Assembly: GCF_007556815.1 (NCBI RefSeq)
Contig: NZ_CP041743.1
Location: 2,391,001-2,455,000 of the forward strand
Direction of reading: 5' to 3'
DNA length: 64,000 nucleotides
Origin: Paraburkholderia megapolitana
GTDB taxonomy: Bacteria; Pseudomonadota; Gammaproteobacteria; Burkholderiales; Burkholderiaceae
Numbering within the stretch: the first letter of the stretch is position 1; the number at the start of each line of letters is the position of its first letter. Shown here one piece after another: positions 47,627 through 56,940 of the stretch. A program made the position numbers and the translations under genes. The notes under the pieces were generated by a model. That model was not told where the DNA came from and ran no database searches. It saw nothing but the letters and a program-made list of their open reading frames with translations.

Positions 47627-49558
47627 ATGAGCCCGGCGTTTCTCATCACCGCATTGCTGTGGGTATCGGTGGCCGGCCTTGCGTTCGCGGTCGCGAAGCG
47701 CTCGGCGTACTGGCGCCTCGGCCGCGCGACGGCGGCCGGCGCGTTCGGCTGGACCAACCTGCTGACGATTCCGAAGCGCTATTTCGTCGATCTGCACCAC
47801 GTGGTCGCCCGCGACCCGTACATCGCGAAGACCCACGTCGCGACCGCGGGCGGTGCGATTGGCGCGTTCGTGCTGGTGTTTCTCAACTACGGGCTCGCGA
47901 TCTACTCACCGTGGCTCGACCGGCTGATCTTTATCGCGGCGCTCATCATGCTGGTCGGCGTGATGTTCGTGTGGCGTCGCCGGCGCGGTACGAAGGCGGT
48001 GCCGGCGCGACTGTCACACGGACCGTGGGACACCCTGCCGTGGCTGCTTGGCTCGTTTGCACTTGGTCTCGTGCTGTTTGTTTCGGTACCCGCCGGTGCG
48101 ATGTCGGGTGCACTCGCCGTGATTTTCGCGCTGCTGATCGCTGCGGGCGCGTTTGCGATGACCGTTGGTGCAGCACACGGCGGCCCGATGAAGCATGCGC
48201 TCGCGGGTCTGCTGCATCTGGCGTTTCATCCGCGCCAGGAGCGCTTCGCGGCGTCCGGCGATGTCCGCCGCGCCGGTGCCGTCAGCATGACGCCACCAAC
48301 GGCGTTGAAAACGCCGGTGCTGGAGCAAAACGAATACGGCGTCGGCAAGCCGGTCGAATTCCGCTGGAATCAATTGCTGAGCTTCGATGCGTGCGTGCAG
48401 TGCGGCAAGTGCGAAGCAGCGTGCCCGGCCTTCGCCGCGGGCCAGCCGCTGAACCCGAAAAAGCTGATTCAGGATCTCGTGACCGGAATGGTCGGTGGCT
48501 CGGATGCGGCGTATGCAGGCAGCCCGACACCGGGTTTGCCGGTAGGCCACCATACGGGCGAACCGAACCGGCCGATCGTATCGAGCCTGATCGAAGCTGA
48601 CACGCTGTGGTCCTGCACGACGTGCCGTGCCTGTGTGCAGGAATGTCCGATGCTGATCGAACACGTCGATGCGATCGTCGACATGCGCCGCAATCAGACA
48701 TTGGTACACGGCACGGTGCCGGGCAAAGGCCCCGAAGTGCTCGCGAATCTGCGTGAAACCGGCACGGCTGGCGGCTACGACAAGGCTGCGCGTTACGACT
48801 GGGCCGTCGATCTGAACGCACCGGTGGCGCAACCGGGCAAACCCGTCGACGTGCTGCTGGTGGCCGGCGAAGGGGCATTCGATATGCGCTATCAACGCAC
48901 GCTGCGTGCCCTGGTTACGGTGCTGAACAAGGCAGGCGTCGACTATGCGGTACTGGGCGGCGAAGAGACAGATACGGGCGACGTCGCGCGCCGCCTCGGC
49001 GACGAAGCGACGTTCCAGCAACTCGCGCGGCAACTGGCGGGTACGCTTGCGAACCTCACGTTCAAACGCATCGTCACCGCCGACCCGCACGTGATGCACA
49101 GCCTGCGCAACGAATACCGCTCGCTCGGCACGCGTTACGACGTGCTGCATCACACGAGTTTCATCGCGGAACTGGTCGCCTCCGGCAAGCTGTCGCCAAA
49201 GGCCGCCGATGCTTTGCACGACAAACGCGTCACGTACCACGATCCGTGCTACCTCGGCCGCTACAACGGCGAAACGGACGCGCCGCGCAAGCTGTTGAAA
49301 TCGATCGGCATTCAGGTCATCGAAATGGAACGCAACGGCAAGCGCGGGCGCTGCTGTGGCGGTGGAGGCGGTGCACCGCTGACCGATATCCCCGGTAAGC
49401 AGCGTATTCCGGATATCCGCATCGCCGATGCTCGTGCCATTGGAGCGGACGTGGTCGCGGTGGGGTGCCCGAACTGCACGGCGATGCTCGAAGGCGTGGT
49501 CGGTCCGCGCCCCGAAGTGCTCGACGTAGCCGAACTCGTTGCCGCTGCGCTGGAGTGA
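47627..49558 (+). CDS. dgcB: Dimethylglycine catabolism protein B (membrane Fe-S protein)
   Basis: 643 residues. An N-terminal membrane region (DUF3483, about 1-190, several helices) is followed by two ferredoxin-type cysteine sets, CVQCGKCEAACP and CTTCRACVQECP. Two CCG-type domains follow (YHDPCYLGRYNG, GRCCGGGGG, VGCPNC), as in heterodisulfide-reductase and EtfQO-like electron carriers. It probably passes electrons from DgcA or EtfAB to the quinone pool. It is followed 4 bp later by etfA. Confidence 0.92.
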   Translation: MSPAFLITALLWVSVAGLAFAVAKRSAYWRLGRATAAGAFGWTNLLTIPKRYFVDLHHVVARDPYIAKTHVATAGGAIGAFVLVFLNYGLAIYSPWLDRLIFIAALIMLVGVMFVWRRRRGTKAVPARLSHGPWDTLPWLLGSFALGLVLFVSVPAGAMSGALAVIFALLIAAGAFAMTVGAAHGGPMKHALAGLLHLAFHPRQERFAASGDVRRAGAVSMTPPTALKTPVLEQNEYGVGKPVEFRWNQLLSFDACVQCGKCEAACPAFAAGQPLNPKKLIQDLVTGMVGGSDAAYAGSPTPGLPVGHHTGEPNRPIVSSLIEADTLWSCTTCRACVQECPMLIEHVDAIVDMRRNQTLVHGTVPGKGPEVLANLRETGTAGGYDKAARYDWAVDLNAPVAQPGKPVDVLLVAGEGAFDMRYQRTLRALVTVLNKAGVDYAVLGGEETDTGDVARRLGDEATFQQLARQLAGTLANLTFKRIVTADPHVMHSLRNEYRSLGTRYDVLHHTSFIAELVASGKLSPKAADALHDKRVTYHDPCYLGRYNGETDAPRKLLKSIGIQVIEMERNGKRGRCCGGGGGAPLTDIPGKQRIPDIRIADARAIGADVVAVGCPNCTAMLEGVVGPRPEVLDVAELVAAALE

Positions 49559-49562
49559 CGCG

Positions 49563-50759
49563 ATGAACACGACCATCAAACGTATCGATCCGCGGCGGCC
49601 GTTCACGATCACGGCGGCAGGTATCCGGCGTATCACGCTCGGCGGGACTTTCGACGCGCATGCATCGAACGATCAGAGTCACGGCGCGGCCGGTGCGCAC
49701 GCGCACGGTCAGGCTGTGAAGCCGCTCCGCACCAGGCAACCGGCGCAGCGCACGGTACTGGTTGCCGCGCACAGCGACCGTGGCGCGCTCGACGAACACA
49801 CACGTCAGGCGCTCGCTGCCGCAGCGCTTATCGCAGACGCACAGACCCAGGTGGCGCTCGTCGTGTTCGGCGAACTGAAGGACGATGCGGCGGCACTCGG
49901 CGCCGATCGTATTGTTGAACTTGCAACGTTCGACCGTCGCAGGTTTGCGCCCGAGCGCGAGTTGCAGGCGCTGGCCGCATGCGTCGCACAGATTGCGCCG
50001 GCGCACATCCTGATGCCGGACAACGCAACCGGCGACGGCGACCTCGGACGGCGTTATGCCGCGTATGCCGGCGCAAGTATCGCGACTCAGGTTGTCGAGG
50101 TCGATGCTGCGCATGTGAGCAGCTATGCCCAGGCGAAGCAGGCATATGCGAGCCGCGCGCTGCCCGATGTCGTGCTGCTGGCGGCGGGCGCTGTCGACCC
50201 GCGGTTACCGTTTGTCGGCGCGGGAGAACGCGTCGAGATTGCGCTGCCAGCCGAAGCAAAAGAAGGCGCGGCGAGCGATCGCTACCGCGATCTCGGCATC
50301 GAAGAAATCGACGCCGCGCAGGTCGCACTCGAAGAGGCGGATTTCATCGTCTCGGCGGGCAACGGCGTGGCCGATGTCGCGGCATTCGAACAACTGGCCG
50401 GCGCGTTCGGAGCGGCCGTCGGCGCGAGCCGCGTCGCGGTCGACAACGGTCTCTTTCCGCGCGACAAGCAGATCGGCGCGACCGGCAAGACCGTCGAGGC
50501 GAGCGTCTATATCGCGTTCGGTATTTCGGGCGCGGTCCAGCATCTGCAGGGCATCAAGGATTGTCGGCACGTGATCGCCGTGAATCTGGACGGCAGCGCG
50601 CCGATCGTCAAGCGCGCGAACCTGACGATCATCGGCGATACGCAGGCCACGATCGCGTCGCTGATCGACGAGGTCGCGCGAGCGCGGTCCACGCGCGCAC
50701 CGGCCGGAGCCGCAGCTACAACACCCGCCGCAACCGTCGCAGAAGGAGTCGCCGCATGA
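49563..50759 (+). CDS. etfA: Electron transfer flavoprotein alpha subunit
   Basis: 398 residues from ATG 49563. An N-terminal extension of about 65 residues precedes the ETF domain. The C-terminal FAD-binding domain has DNGLFPRDKQIGATGKTV, YIAFGISGAVQHLQGI and NLDGSAPI. The subunit accepts electrons from dimethylglycine oxidation. The stop overlaps the etfB start (ATGA). Confidence 0.92.
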   Translation: MNTTIKRIDPRRPFTITAAGIRRITLGGTFDAHASNDQSHGAAGAHAHGQAVKPLRTRQPAQRTVLVAAHSDRGALDEHTRQALAAAALIADAQTQVALVVFGELKDDAAALGADRIVELATFDRRRFAPERELQALAACVAQIAPAHILMPDNATGDGDLGRRYAAYAGASIATQVVEVDAAHVSSYAQAKQAYASRALPDVVLLAAGAVDPRLPFVGAGERVEIALPAEAKEGAASDRYRDLGIEEIDAAQVALEEADFIVSAGNGVADVAAFEQLAGAFGAAVGASRVAVDNGLFPRDKQIGATGKTVEASVYIAFGISGAVQHLQGIKDCRHVIAVNLDGSAPIVKRANLTIIGDTQATIASLIDEVARARSTRAPAGAAATTPAATVAEGVAA

Positions 50760-51547
50760 ACGGCAAGCTCGCACGGATCGCCGTGCTCGTCTCGGTTGGT
50801 CGCCATCCGGTGAGCGGCGTGGCGCGCTATAGCCGCAACGATGCCGCCGCACTCGAAACCGGCCGCGCACTCGCGCAACAGCACGGCGCGCTGCTCGACG
50901 TCGTGCATGCCGGCGACCCGTCCAACGCGGCACTCGAAGCCTATCTGGCGCTCGGCGCTGCACGCGTCGAGGTACTAGTCTGCGATCCCGCCGACGATGC
51001 CGTAGCCGCGCTCGCCCAGCGTGTGCAGGGCTACGATCTGGTGCTGACTGGCACCTGCGCGGAAGGCGCGTTCGACAGCGGCATGCTGCCGTATCGCCTT
51101 GCCGCTGCGCTGGGTTACATGCTGGTCGGCTCGGCGGTCGACGTCGTGATCGAAAACGGCGACGTGACGACGGCGACGGTCAGGCAATTCTTGCCGAAGG
51201 GCGTACGTCGGCGCGTGCAGACACCGCTGCCGGCCGTGGTCGCCGTGCATCCGCTCGCGCCGGTCCAGCCGCTGTATGCCTATGCAAGGTTGCGCGCCGG
51301 CACCGTCGACACGCGCAGCGTCGCGCCGCGCGGCGCGGACGCCGAAGCGGCGCACTGGACGGTCGCGCCGGCAACCCGCAAACCCGTGCGACTCGCCGCG
51401 CCGGAGAAGCGTTCCGGGCACGCGCGCATGATGTCCGCGACCACGACCGAAAGCCGCGGCGGCAGCGTCGTAATTGAAGGGACTTCGGTCGAAAAAGCAC
51501 AAGTGATCCTCGCCTATTTGCGCGAGCATCAACTCATCGACTACTGA
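50756..51547 (+). CDS. etfB: Electron transfer flavoprotein beta subunit
   Basis: 263 residues from ATG 50756, with AGAAGGAGTC upstream and a 4-bp overlap with etfA. It shows the adenine-nucleotide alpha-hydrolase-like fold of ETF beta (VQGYDLVLTGTCAEGAFDSG, then LPYRLAAALGYMLVGSAVDV). It partners EtfA in carrying electrons from demethylation. This pair is specific to the betaine operon rather than the fatty-acid set. Confidence 0.9.
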   Translation: MNGKLARIAVLVSVGRHPVSGVARYSRNDAAALETGRALAQQHGALLDVVHAGDPSNAALEAYLALGAARVEVLVCDPADDAVAALAQRVQGYDLVLTGTCAEGAFDSGMLPYRLAAALGYMLVGSAVDVVIENGDVTTATVRQFLPKGVRRRVQTPLPAVVAVHPLAPVQPLYAYARLRAGTVDTRSVAPRGADAEAAHWTVAPATRKPVRLAAPEKRSGHARMMSATTTESRGGSVVIEGTSVEKAQVILAYLREHQLIDY

Positions 51548-51570
51548 AAAAGAGCGTTCCGGAGCACACG

Positions 51571-52836
51571 ATGAAAGTATCGGCAGACATTCGCGCGCTG
51601 GTCGATCGGCGCAAGAAGGGTTACAGCCTTGAGGCACCGTTTTACCTGAGCGAAGAGATTTTCGCGCTCGACATGGACGCGATTTTCCGCCAGCACTGGA
51701 TCCAGGTCGCCATCGAGCCGGACATCCCCGAGCCCGGCGATTACACGACGGTCCAGCTGGGCCACGATTCGATCCTGATCGTCCGTGACGACGACATGGA
51801 AGTCCGCGCGTTCCACAATGTGTGCCGCCATCGCGGTGCGCGCCTGTGCAACGAAGAGAAGGGCTCGGTCGGCAATATCGTGTGTCCGTATCACAGCTGG
51901 ACCTACAACCTGAGCGGCCAGTTGATGTTCGCCGAGCACATGGGCGAGAAGTTCGACCGCTGCAAGCACAGCCTGAAGAGCGTGCACGTGCAGAATCTGG
52001 CCGGGCTGATCTTCATCTGCCTCGCAGACGAACCGCCGGTCGATTTCGACGTGATGCGCGCCGCGATGGAGCCGTACCTGCTGCCGCACGATCTGCCGAA
52101 CCTCAAGATCGCCGCCACGATCGACATCATCGAAAAGGGCAACTGGAAGCTGACGATGGAGAACAATCGCGAGTGCTATCACTGCGTCGCGAACCATCCG
52201 GAGCTGACCATTTCGCTGTACGAGTATGGGTTCGGCTATCAGCCGTCAGCGGCGAATGCCGAGGGTATGGCCGCGTTCGAACGGACCTGCGTCGAACGCG
52301 CGGCGCAGTGGGAAGCGATGAATCTGCCGTCGGTCGAAGTGGACCGGCTGTCTGACGTGACCGGTTTTCGTACGCAGCGCCTGCCGCTCGATCGCAGCGG
52401 CGAATCGCAGACGCTCGACGCGAAGGTTGCATCGAAGAAACTGCTCGGCGAATTCAAGCAGGCCGACCTGGGTGGGCTATCGTTCTGGACCCAGCCGAAC
52501 TCGTGGCATCACTTCATGAGCGACCACGTCGTGACGTTCTCGGTGATCCCGTTGTCGGCTGGCGAGACGCTGGTGCGCACGAAGTGGCTCGTGCACAAGG
52601 ACGCGAAGGAAGGCGTCGACTACGACGTGAACAACCTGACGGCCGTGTGGAATGCGACCAACGATCAGGACCGCGCGCTCGTCGAATATTCGCAGCGCGG
52701 TGCGTCGAGCAGCGCGTACGAACCGGGTCCGTATTCGCCGTTCACCGAAGGGCTCGTCGAGAAGTTCAGCGACTGGTATGTGGGACGGGTCGCGGCGCAG
52801 ATCGATTCGCAGACTGAAGCACACGCTAGCAGCTAA
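51571..52836 (+). CDS. gbcA: Glycine betaine monooxygenase, Rieske oxygenase subunit
   Basis: 421 residues. The Rieske 2Fe-2S motif is CRHRGARLC...CPYHSW (near residues 85-107). The mononuclear iron site lies in ENNRECYHCVANHPEL. It oxygenates glycine betaine to dimethylglycine and formaldehyde, with electrons from GbcB. ATG 51571 is 23 bp after etfB, so it is in the same operon, unlike Pseudomonas where gbcA and gbcB are separately placed. Confidence 0.94.
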   Translation: MKVSADIRALVDRRKKGYSLEAPFYLSEEIFALDMDAIFRQHWIQVAIEPDIPEPGDYTTVQLGHDSILIVRDDDMEVRAFHNVCRHRGARLCNEEKGSVGNIVCPYHSWTYNLSGQLMFAEHMGEKFDRCKHSLKSVHVQNLAGLIFICLADEPPVDFDVMRAAMEPYLLPHDLPNLKIAATIDIIEKGNWKLTMENNRECYHCVANHPELTISLYEYGFGYQPSAANAEGMAAFERTCVERAAQWEAMNLPSVEVDRLSDVTGFRTQRLPLDRSGESQTLDAKVASKKLLGEFKQADLGGLSFWTQPNSWHHFMSDHVVTFSVIPLSAGETLVRTKWLVHKDAKEGVDYDVNNLTAVWNATNDQDRALVEYSQRGASSSAYEPGPYSPFTEGLVEKFSDWYVGRVAAQIDSQTEAHASS

Positions 52837-52928
52837 CGCGCAGCAGGCAGTAGTACAAGCAGCAGCGTAAACAGCAACGCAACGAACACAAGCAGACAAC
52901 TGGCTGCCTCGGGCAGGTGGAGCAAACG

Positions 52929-54071
52929 ATGATGCGGGATGCGGCAACTTTCGAACCCGTTGAGAGCCGGCTGACCAAGCCGCAATTCTGGGGCGTGCTG
53001 CCCGAGCGCTGGACGAGCGACGTCGAAGAGACGCTCGTGTGTTGCCAGGTGCGCCAGGAAACGCACGACGTGAAGAGCTTTTTCTTCCGTTCGCCGCAAG
53101 GTCGTGCGTTTGTGTTCGAGCCGGGCCAGTTCCTCACGCTCGAACTGGAAATAAACGGCGAGACGGTCAATCGCTGCTACACGATCTCTTCGTCGCCGAC
53201 GCGGCCGCATACCATTTCGATCACCGTAAAACGCGTGCCCGGCGGCCCGGTTTCGAACTGGCTGCACGACAACTTGCAGGCCGGCGCGCAGGTTCGCGTG
53301 CTGGGACCGTCCGGCGATTTCACCTGTGCGCGGCATCCGGCGCGCAAGTATCTGTTTCTGTCGGCGGGTTCGGGTGTCACGCCGCTGATGTCGATGAGCC
53401 GCGCGCATCACGAGTTGAGCGAAGATCGCGACATCGTGTTCGTGCACAGCGCCCGCACACCCGACGACATCATCTTCGCGCGTGAACTCGATCTGATCGC
53501 GTCGAACCAGAGCAATTTCCGCACGTCGTTCATCTGCGAACGTGTCGGTCCGCGCACCAACTGGCACGGCGTAACGGGTTTTCTGACGCTGCCGCTGCTA
53601 CAAGCGATCGCACCGGACTTCATGGAGCGCGAGATCTTCACGTGCGGCCCGGCGCCGTATATGAAGGCCGTGCGCGACCTGCTCGGCGATGCGGGTTTCG
53701 ATCGCGCGCACTATCACGAGGAAAGCTTCTCGTTCGAGACGCTGACACAGTCGGCGCCCGAGGTTCTCGTCGAAGAACACGCAGCCAGTCCCACAGAGCA
53801 GGGCACACAGACGTTCACGGTAAGCTTTGCGCGCAGCAATCGCGAGATCAGCTGCGGCAGCGACCAGCACGTGCTCGACGCTGCGCGCCAGGCCGGCGTG
53901 CGGTTGCCGTCGTCGTGCACGCAGGGCATGTGCGGCACCTGCAAGGTCAAGCTCGTCTCCGGCCAGGTCGAGATGAAACACAACGGCGGCATTCGTCAGC
54001 GGGAAATCGATCAGGGGATGGTGCTGCTCTGCTGCAGCAAACCATTGACGGATCTCGTCGTCGAGAAGTGA
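52929..54071 (+). CDS. gbcB: Glycine betaine monooxygenase, flavin/2Fe-2S reductase subunit
   Basis: 380 residues from ATG 52929 (GGTGGAG 8 nt upstream; a GTG at 52917 is an alternative). Ferredoxin-reductase FAD motif RCYTISSSPTRP, NAD-binding LFLSAGSGVTPLMSM and FTCGPAPYMKAV, then a C-terminal plant-type 2Fe-2S domain SSCTQGMCGTCKVKLVSG with a later LLCCSKP. It passes electrons from NAD(P)H to GbcA. A 92-bp gap precedes it. Confidence 0.93.
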   Translation: MMRDAATFEPVESRLTKPQFWGVLPERWTSDVEETLVCCQVRQETHDVKSFFFRSPQGRAFVFEPGQFLTLELEINGETVNRCYTISSSPTRPHTISITVKRVPGGPVSNWLHDNLQAGAQVRVLGPSGDFTCARHPARKYLFLSAGSGVTPLMSMSRAHHELSEDRDIVFVHSARTPDDIIFARELDLIASNQSNFRTSFICERVGPRTNWHGVTGFLTLPLLQAIAPDFMEREIFTCGPAPYMKAVRDLLGDAGFDRAHYHEESFSFETLTQSAPEVLVEEHAASPTEQGTQTFTVSFARSNREISCGSDQHVLDAARQAGVRLPSSCTQGMCGTCKVKLVSGQVEMKHNGGIRQREIDQGMVLLCCSKPLTDLVVEK

Positions 54072-54081
54072 CAGTCGGTTT

Positions 54082-54095
54082 GTCCTGCACCGGAC
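54082..54095. promoter_or_regulatory. GTCC-N6-GGAC dyad before the betaine-binding protein gene
   Basis: TTGTCCTGCACCGGACC in the 202-bp gap downstream of gbcB. It resembles the dyad at 42353 but with a spacer one base longer. The long gap suggests a secondary promoter for the transport genes. Confidence 0.28.
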
Positions 54096-54273
54096 CGCAC
54101 GGCATGAACACCCGATGCGCGCGGCCCGCGCATCCGGTTGCCCGACGTATCGACGCCTGCCGATGATGCGTGTCGCATTTCCACAAGCCGCTGTCGCAAC
54201 AGACTATCCGCCGTCAATTCTGGCTGGCGATGCTCAGTGCTACACCGCGCTAGCGGCCATAAGGAGATCGACC

Positions 54274-55149
54274 ATGAAACGCCTTAAAAAACTCTTGCTG
54301 TGCGGTGCACTCGGGGCTGCTCTGATCGCGACGATGAGCGCGAGCGTGACTGCGGCAGCGGATACGAAACCGACGATCAAGATCGGCTATGTCGAAGGAT
54401 GGGATGACAGCGTCGCGACCTCGAACGTCGCCGCACAGATCATCCAGAAGCGGCTGGGTTATCCGGTGCAACTGGTGCCGGTTGCGGCAGGGATCATGTG
54501 GCAGGGTGTGGCGCGCGGCGATCTCGACGCAACGCTGTCGGCCTGGCTGCCGGTGACGCATGGTGCGTACTGGGATCAGTTCAAGAGCAAGGTGACCGAC
54601 CTCGGGCCGAATTTCAACGACGCGAAGATCGGTCTGATCGTCCCCGCTGATTTACCGGAGACGAGCATCGGCGACCTCGAAGCGCATAAGGCGGACTTCG
54701 GCGGCCGCATCGTCGGGATCGATGCGGGCGCGGGTGTGATGAAGAAAGCGGGCGAGGCGATCCAAGCCTACAACCTCAGTCTTCAGCTGATGCCAAGCTC
54801 GGGCAGTGCGATGACCGCGGAACTTGCACGCTCGATGCATGCCAATAAACCTATCATCGTGACCGGCTGGGTACCGCACTGGATGTTTGCGAAGTGGAAA
54901 CTGAAGTTCCTCGAGGATCCGAAGAAGGTGTTCGGCGAATCGGAGCATGTCGATAACGTAATCAACCCCGGGCTCGAGACAAAGGCTGCACCCGTGGTTG
55001 CGTTTCTCAAGAAATTTCAATGGAAGCCGGGCGAAATCGACAGCGTGATGCTGGCGACACAGAACGGCGCCAAGCCTGCTGCCGCAGCCGACACATGGAT
55101 CGCCGCGCACGGCGATCGGGTCGACAGCTGGGTGGCTGGAGCGCAATAA
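54274..55149 (+). CDS. Glycine betaine/choline-type ABC substrate-binding protein (OpuAC family)
   Basis: 291 residues from ATG 54274 with AAGGAGA upstream. A signal peptide ends at VTAAA. The OpuAC fold shows KIGYVEGWDDSVATSNVAA, WQGVARGDLDATLSAWLP, and the Trp-rich end TGWVPHWMFAKWKLKFLEDP, typical of quaternary-amine cages made from Trp residues. The cognate ATPase and permease are absent here, so it either works with a distant transporter or with the downstream permease. Preceded by a 202-bp gap. Confidence 0.85.
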   Translation: MKRLKKLLLCGALGAALIATMSASVTAAADTKPTIKIGYVEGWDDSVATSNVAAQIIQKRLGYPVQLVPVAAGIMWQGVARGDLDATLSAWLPVTHGAYWDQFKSKVTDLGPNFNDAKIGLIVPADLPETSIGDLEAHKADFGGRIVGIDAGAGVMKKAGEAIQAYNLSLQLMPSSGSAMTAELARSMHANKPIIVTGWVPHWMFAKWKLKFLEDPKKVFGESEHVDNVINPGLETKAAPVVAFLKKFQWKPGEIDSVMLATQNGAKPAAAADTWIAAHGDRVDSWVAGAQ

Positions 55150-55175
55150 CGTCTTCGCTTTGACGTTGTCACACA

Positions 55176-55210
55176 GCGTGCGGATCGCCGTTGCAGGGCG
55201 ATCCGCATGC
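55176..55210 (+). other. Strong hairpin between the binding-protein and permease genes
   Basis: A 14-bp stem with one G-U wobble, GCGTGCGGATCGCC / GGCGATCCGCATGC, loop GTTGCAG, 26 bp after the binding-protein stop. No T-tract, so it probably protects the upstream mRNA 3' end as between malE and malF, leaving the permease less expressed. Confidence 0.6.
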
Positions 55211-55266
55211 TGGGTTCAGGTTCACGCGTTCCGGTCCAGGCACAGGCTCTCTACAGGAGGCTCTGG

Positions 55267-56925
55267 ATGGAACAGGCAAGACTGCGCACGCGCAGCACCC
55301 ACGACGCGGCACATGGTGCCGCTCATGACGAAGGCCACACGCTGCAACGCGGCCTCACATGGAAGGACGCATTCTGGGTGACGAGCGGTGTGCCGGCCGG
55401 CATTCTGTTCACGATAGGCGGCGTATGCGCGACGATCGGTCAACCTGCGTGGGCGATCTGGATCGCGGCGATCTCGATGGGCTTGATCCAGAGCGCGACG
55501 TATGCCGAGATTTCCTCGCTGTTTCCCCATAAATCCGGCGGCGCATCGGTGTACGGCGCGATGGGCTGGGTTCGCTACGGCAAGCTGATTGCGCCGGTGT
55601 CGGTGTGGTGCAACTGGGTCGCGTGGTCGCCGATGCTGGCGCTCGGCACCGGGCTCGCCGCGAGCTATGCGCTCACCACATTGTTCGCGCCCGATGCGTT
55701 GATCAACACGTGGCAATGGACCTTGCTCGATCTTGGCTTCGTCAAGCACGGTCTTACGCTGCGCATCAACGCCACGTTTCTGCTTGCGGTCGTTTTCCTG
55801 TTGATCACCTTCAGGCTGCAGCACAGCGGCGCAGCGAAAGCGGCGAAGACGCAGCGCCTGCTTGGCATTGCGTCGCTGACGCCGTTGCTGATTGTGGGTA
55901 TCGTCCCGTTCGTGACCGGCGATGTGCCGGCTGCACACCTGTGGCCGCTGCTGCCGCTCGCGCACGATGCGCACGGCCAGCTCAGCGCGGCATCGTTTGG
56001 TTCATGGAACAGCACCGGTATCACGATGGTGTTCGGTGCGATGTTCATGGCGGGCTGGGCTGCATACGGTTTCGAAACAGCCGTCTGCTATACGCGCGAG
56101 TTCCGCAATCCGCGTACCGATACGGTCAAGGCGATCTTCTGGTCGGGTGCACTGTGCCTTGTCGTCATGACGCTGGTGCCGATTGCGTTTCAGGGCGCGC
56201 TCGGCACGGCGGGCATGTTGAATCCGAAGATCGTCGACGGCACCGGTGTGGGTGCGGCGATGGCGCATATGGTGGGCGGCGGTGCAGTGGTTGCGAACGT
56301 GATCGTCGTGATGCTGATGCTGTCTATCTTGCTGATCGTGATGACTTCGATGATGGGATCGTCGCGCACGTTGTACCAGGCGTCGGTGGACGGCTGGTTG
56401 CCGCGCTACCTGTCGCATGTGAACGAACACGGCGCACCGACGCGCGCGATGTGGACCGATCTCGGCTTCAACCTGATCCTGTTGATGATGTCCGACTATA
56501 TGACGGTGCTGTCCGTGTCGGGCGTGTGCTACATGATCTTCGTATTTCTGAACCTGCAGTCGGGATGGATTCATCGCATGGATCGTCCTGACGCGGACAG
56601 GCCTTTTCGCTGTCCGACCTGGTTGCTTGCGGCAGGCGCGGTGTGTGGTTATCTCGACCTGGCGTTCATCGGTGCGGGTGCGGATTTGCAGGGCGAAGGC
56701 ACGTTGCGTAACGGCTTGATTGCGATGCTGTTGATCGTGCCGGTGTTTGTGTTCCGGCATTACTGGCAGGATCGTGGGCGTTTTCCTGCGCGCATGGCGC
56801 AGGATATGGAGATGCAGCCGGGGAGCGGGGTGAGTGGTATGCGGCGTGCGTTGCCTTATGGTGCGTTGGTGCTGGCTGCGCTTGTGGTGTGGGCTTCGCA
56901 CTACCTTGCGAAGCCCTTCTATTGA
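55267..56925 (+). CDS. APC-superfamily amino acid/amine permease
   Basis: 552 residues from ATG 55267 with AGGAGG 8 nt upstream. About 12 membrane helices, with the N-terminal substrate segment WKDAFWVTSGVPAGILFTIGG and MGSSRTLYQASVDGWLP. The APC fold mediates proton- or cation-coupled uptake or exchange. Position at the end of the betaine operon suggests transport of a betaine pathway compound; the sequence does not show which. It converges with the SDR gene, 15 bp apart. Confidence 0.85.
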   Translation: MEQARLRTRSTHDAAHGAAHDEGHTLQRGLTWKDAFWVTSGVPAGILFTIGGVCATIGQPAWAIWIAAISMGLIQSATYAEISSLFPHKSGGASVYGAMGWVRYGKLIAPVSVWCNWVAWSPMLALGTGLAASYALTTLFAPDALINTWQWTLLDLGFVKHGLTLRINATFLLAVVFLLITFRLQHSGAAKAAKTQRLLGIASLTPLLIVGIVPFVTGDVPAAHLWPLLPLAHDAHGQLSAASFGSWNSTGITMVFGAMFMAGWAAYGFETAVCYTREFRNPRTDTVKAIFWSGALCLVVMTLVPIAFQGALGTAGMLNPKIVDGTGVGAAMAHMVGGGAVVANVIVVMLMLSILLIVMTSMMGSSRTLYQASVDGWLPRYLSHVNEHGAPTRAMWTDLGFNLILLMMSDYMTVLSVSGVCYMIFVFLNLQSGWIHRMDRPDADRPFRCPTWLLAAGAVCGYLDLAFIGAGADLQGEGTLRNGLIAMLLIVPVFVFRHYWQDRGRFPARMAQDMEMQPGSGVSGMRRALPYGALVLAALVVWASHYLAKPFY

Positions 56926-56940
56926 GTGAACCAGCGGCAC

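Noticed and set aside
49979-50755. Long extension of etfB back into etfA
   Set aside because: The frame is an Arg-rich shadow of etfA; the ATG at 50756 has AGAAGGAG and the normal ETF beta start.
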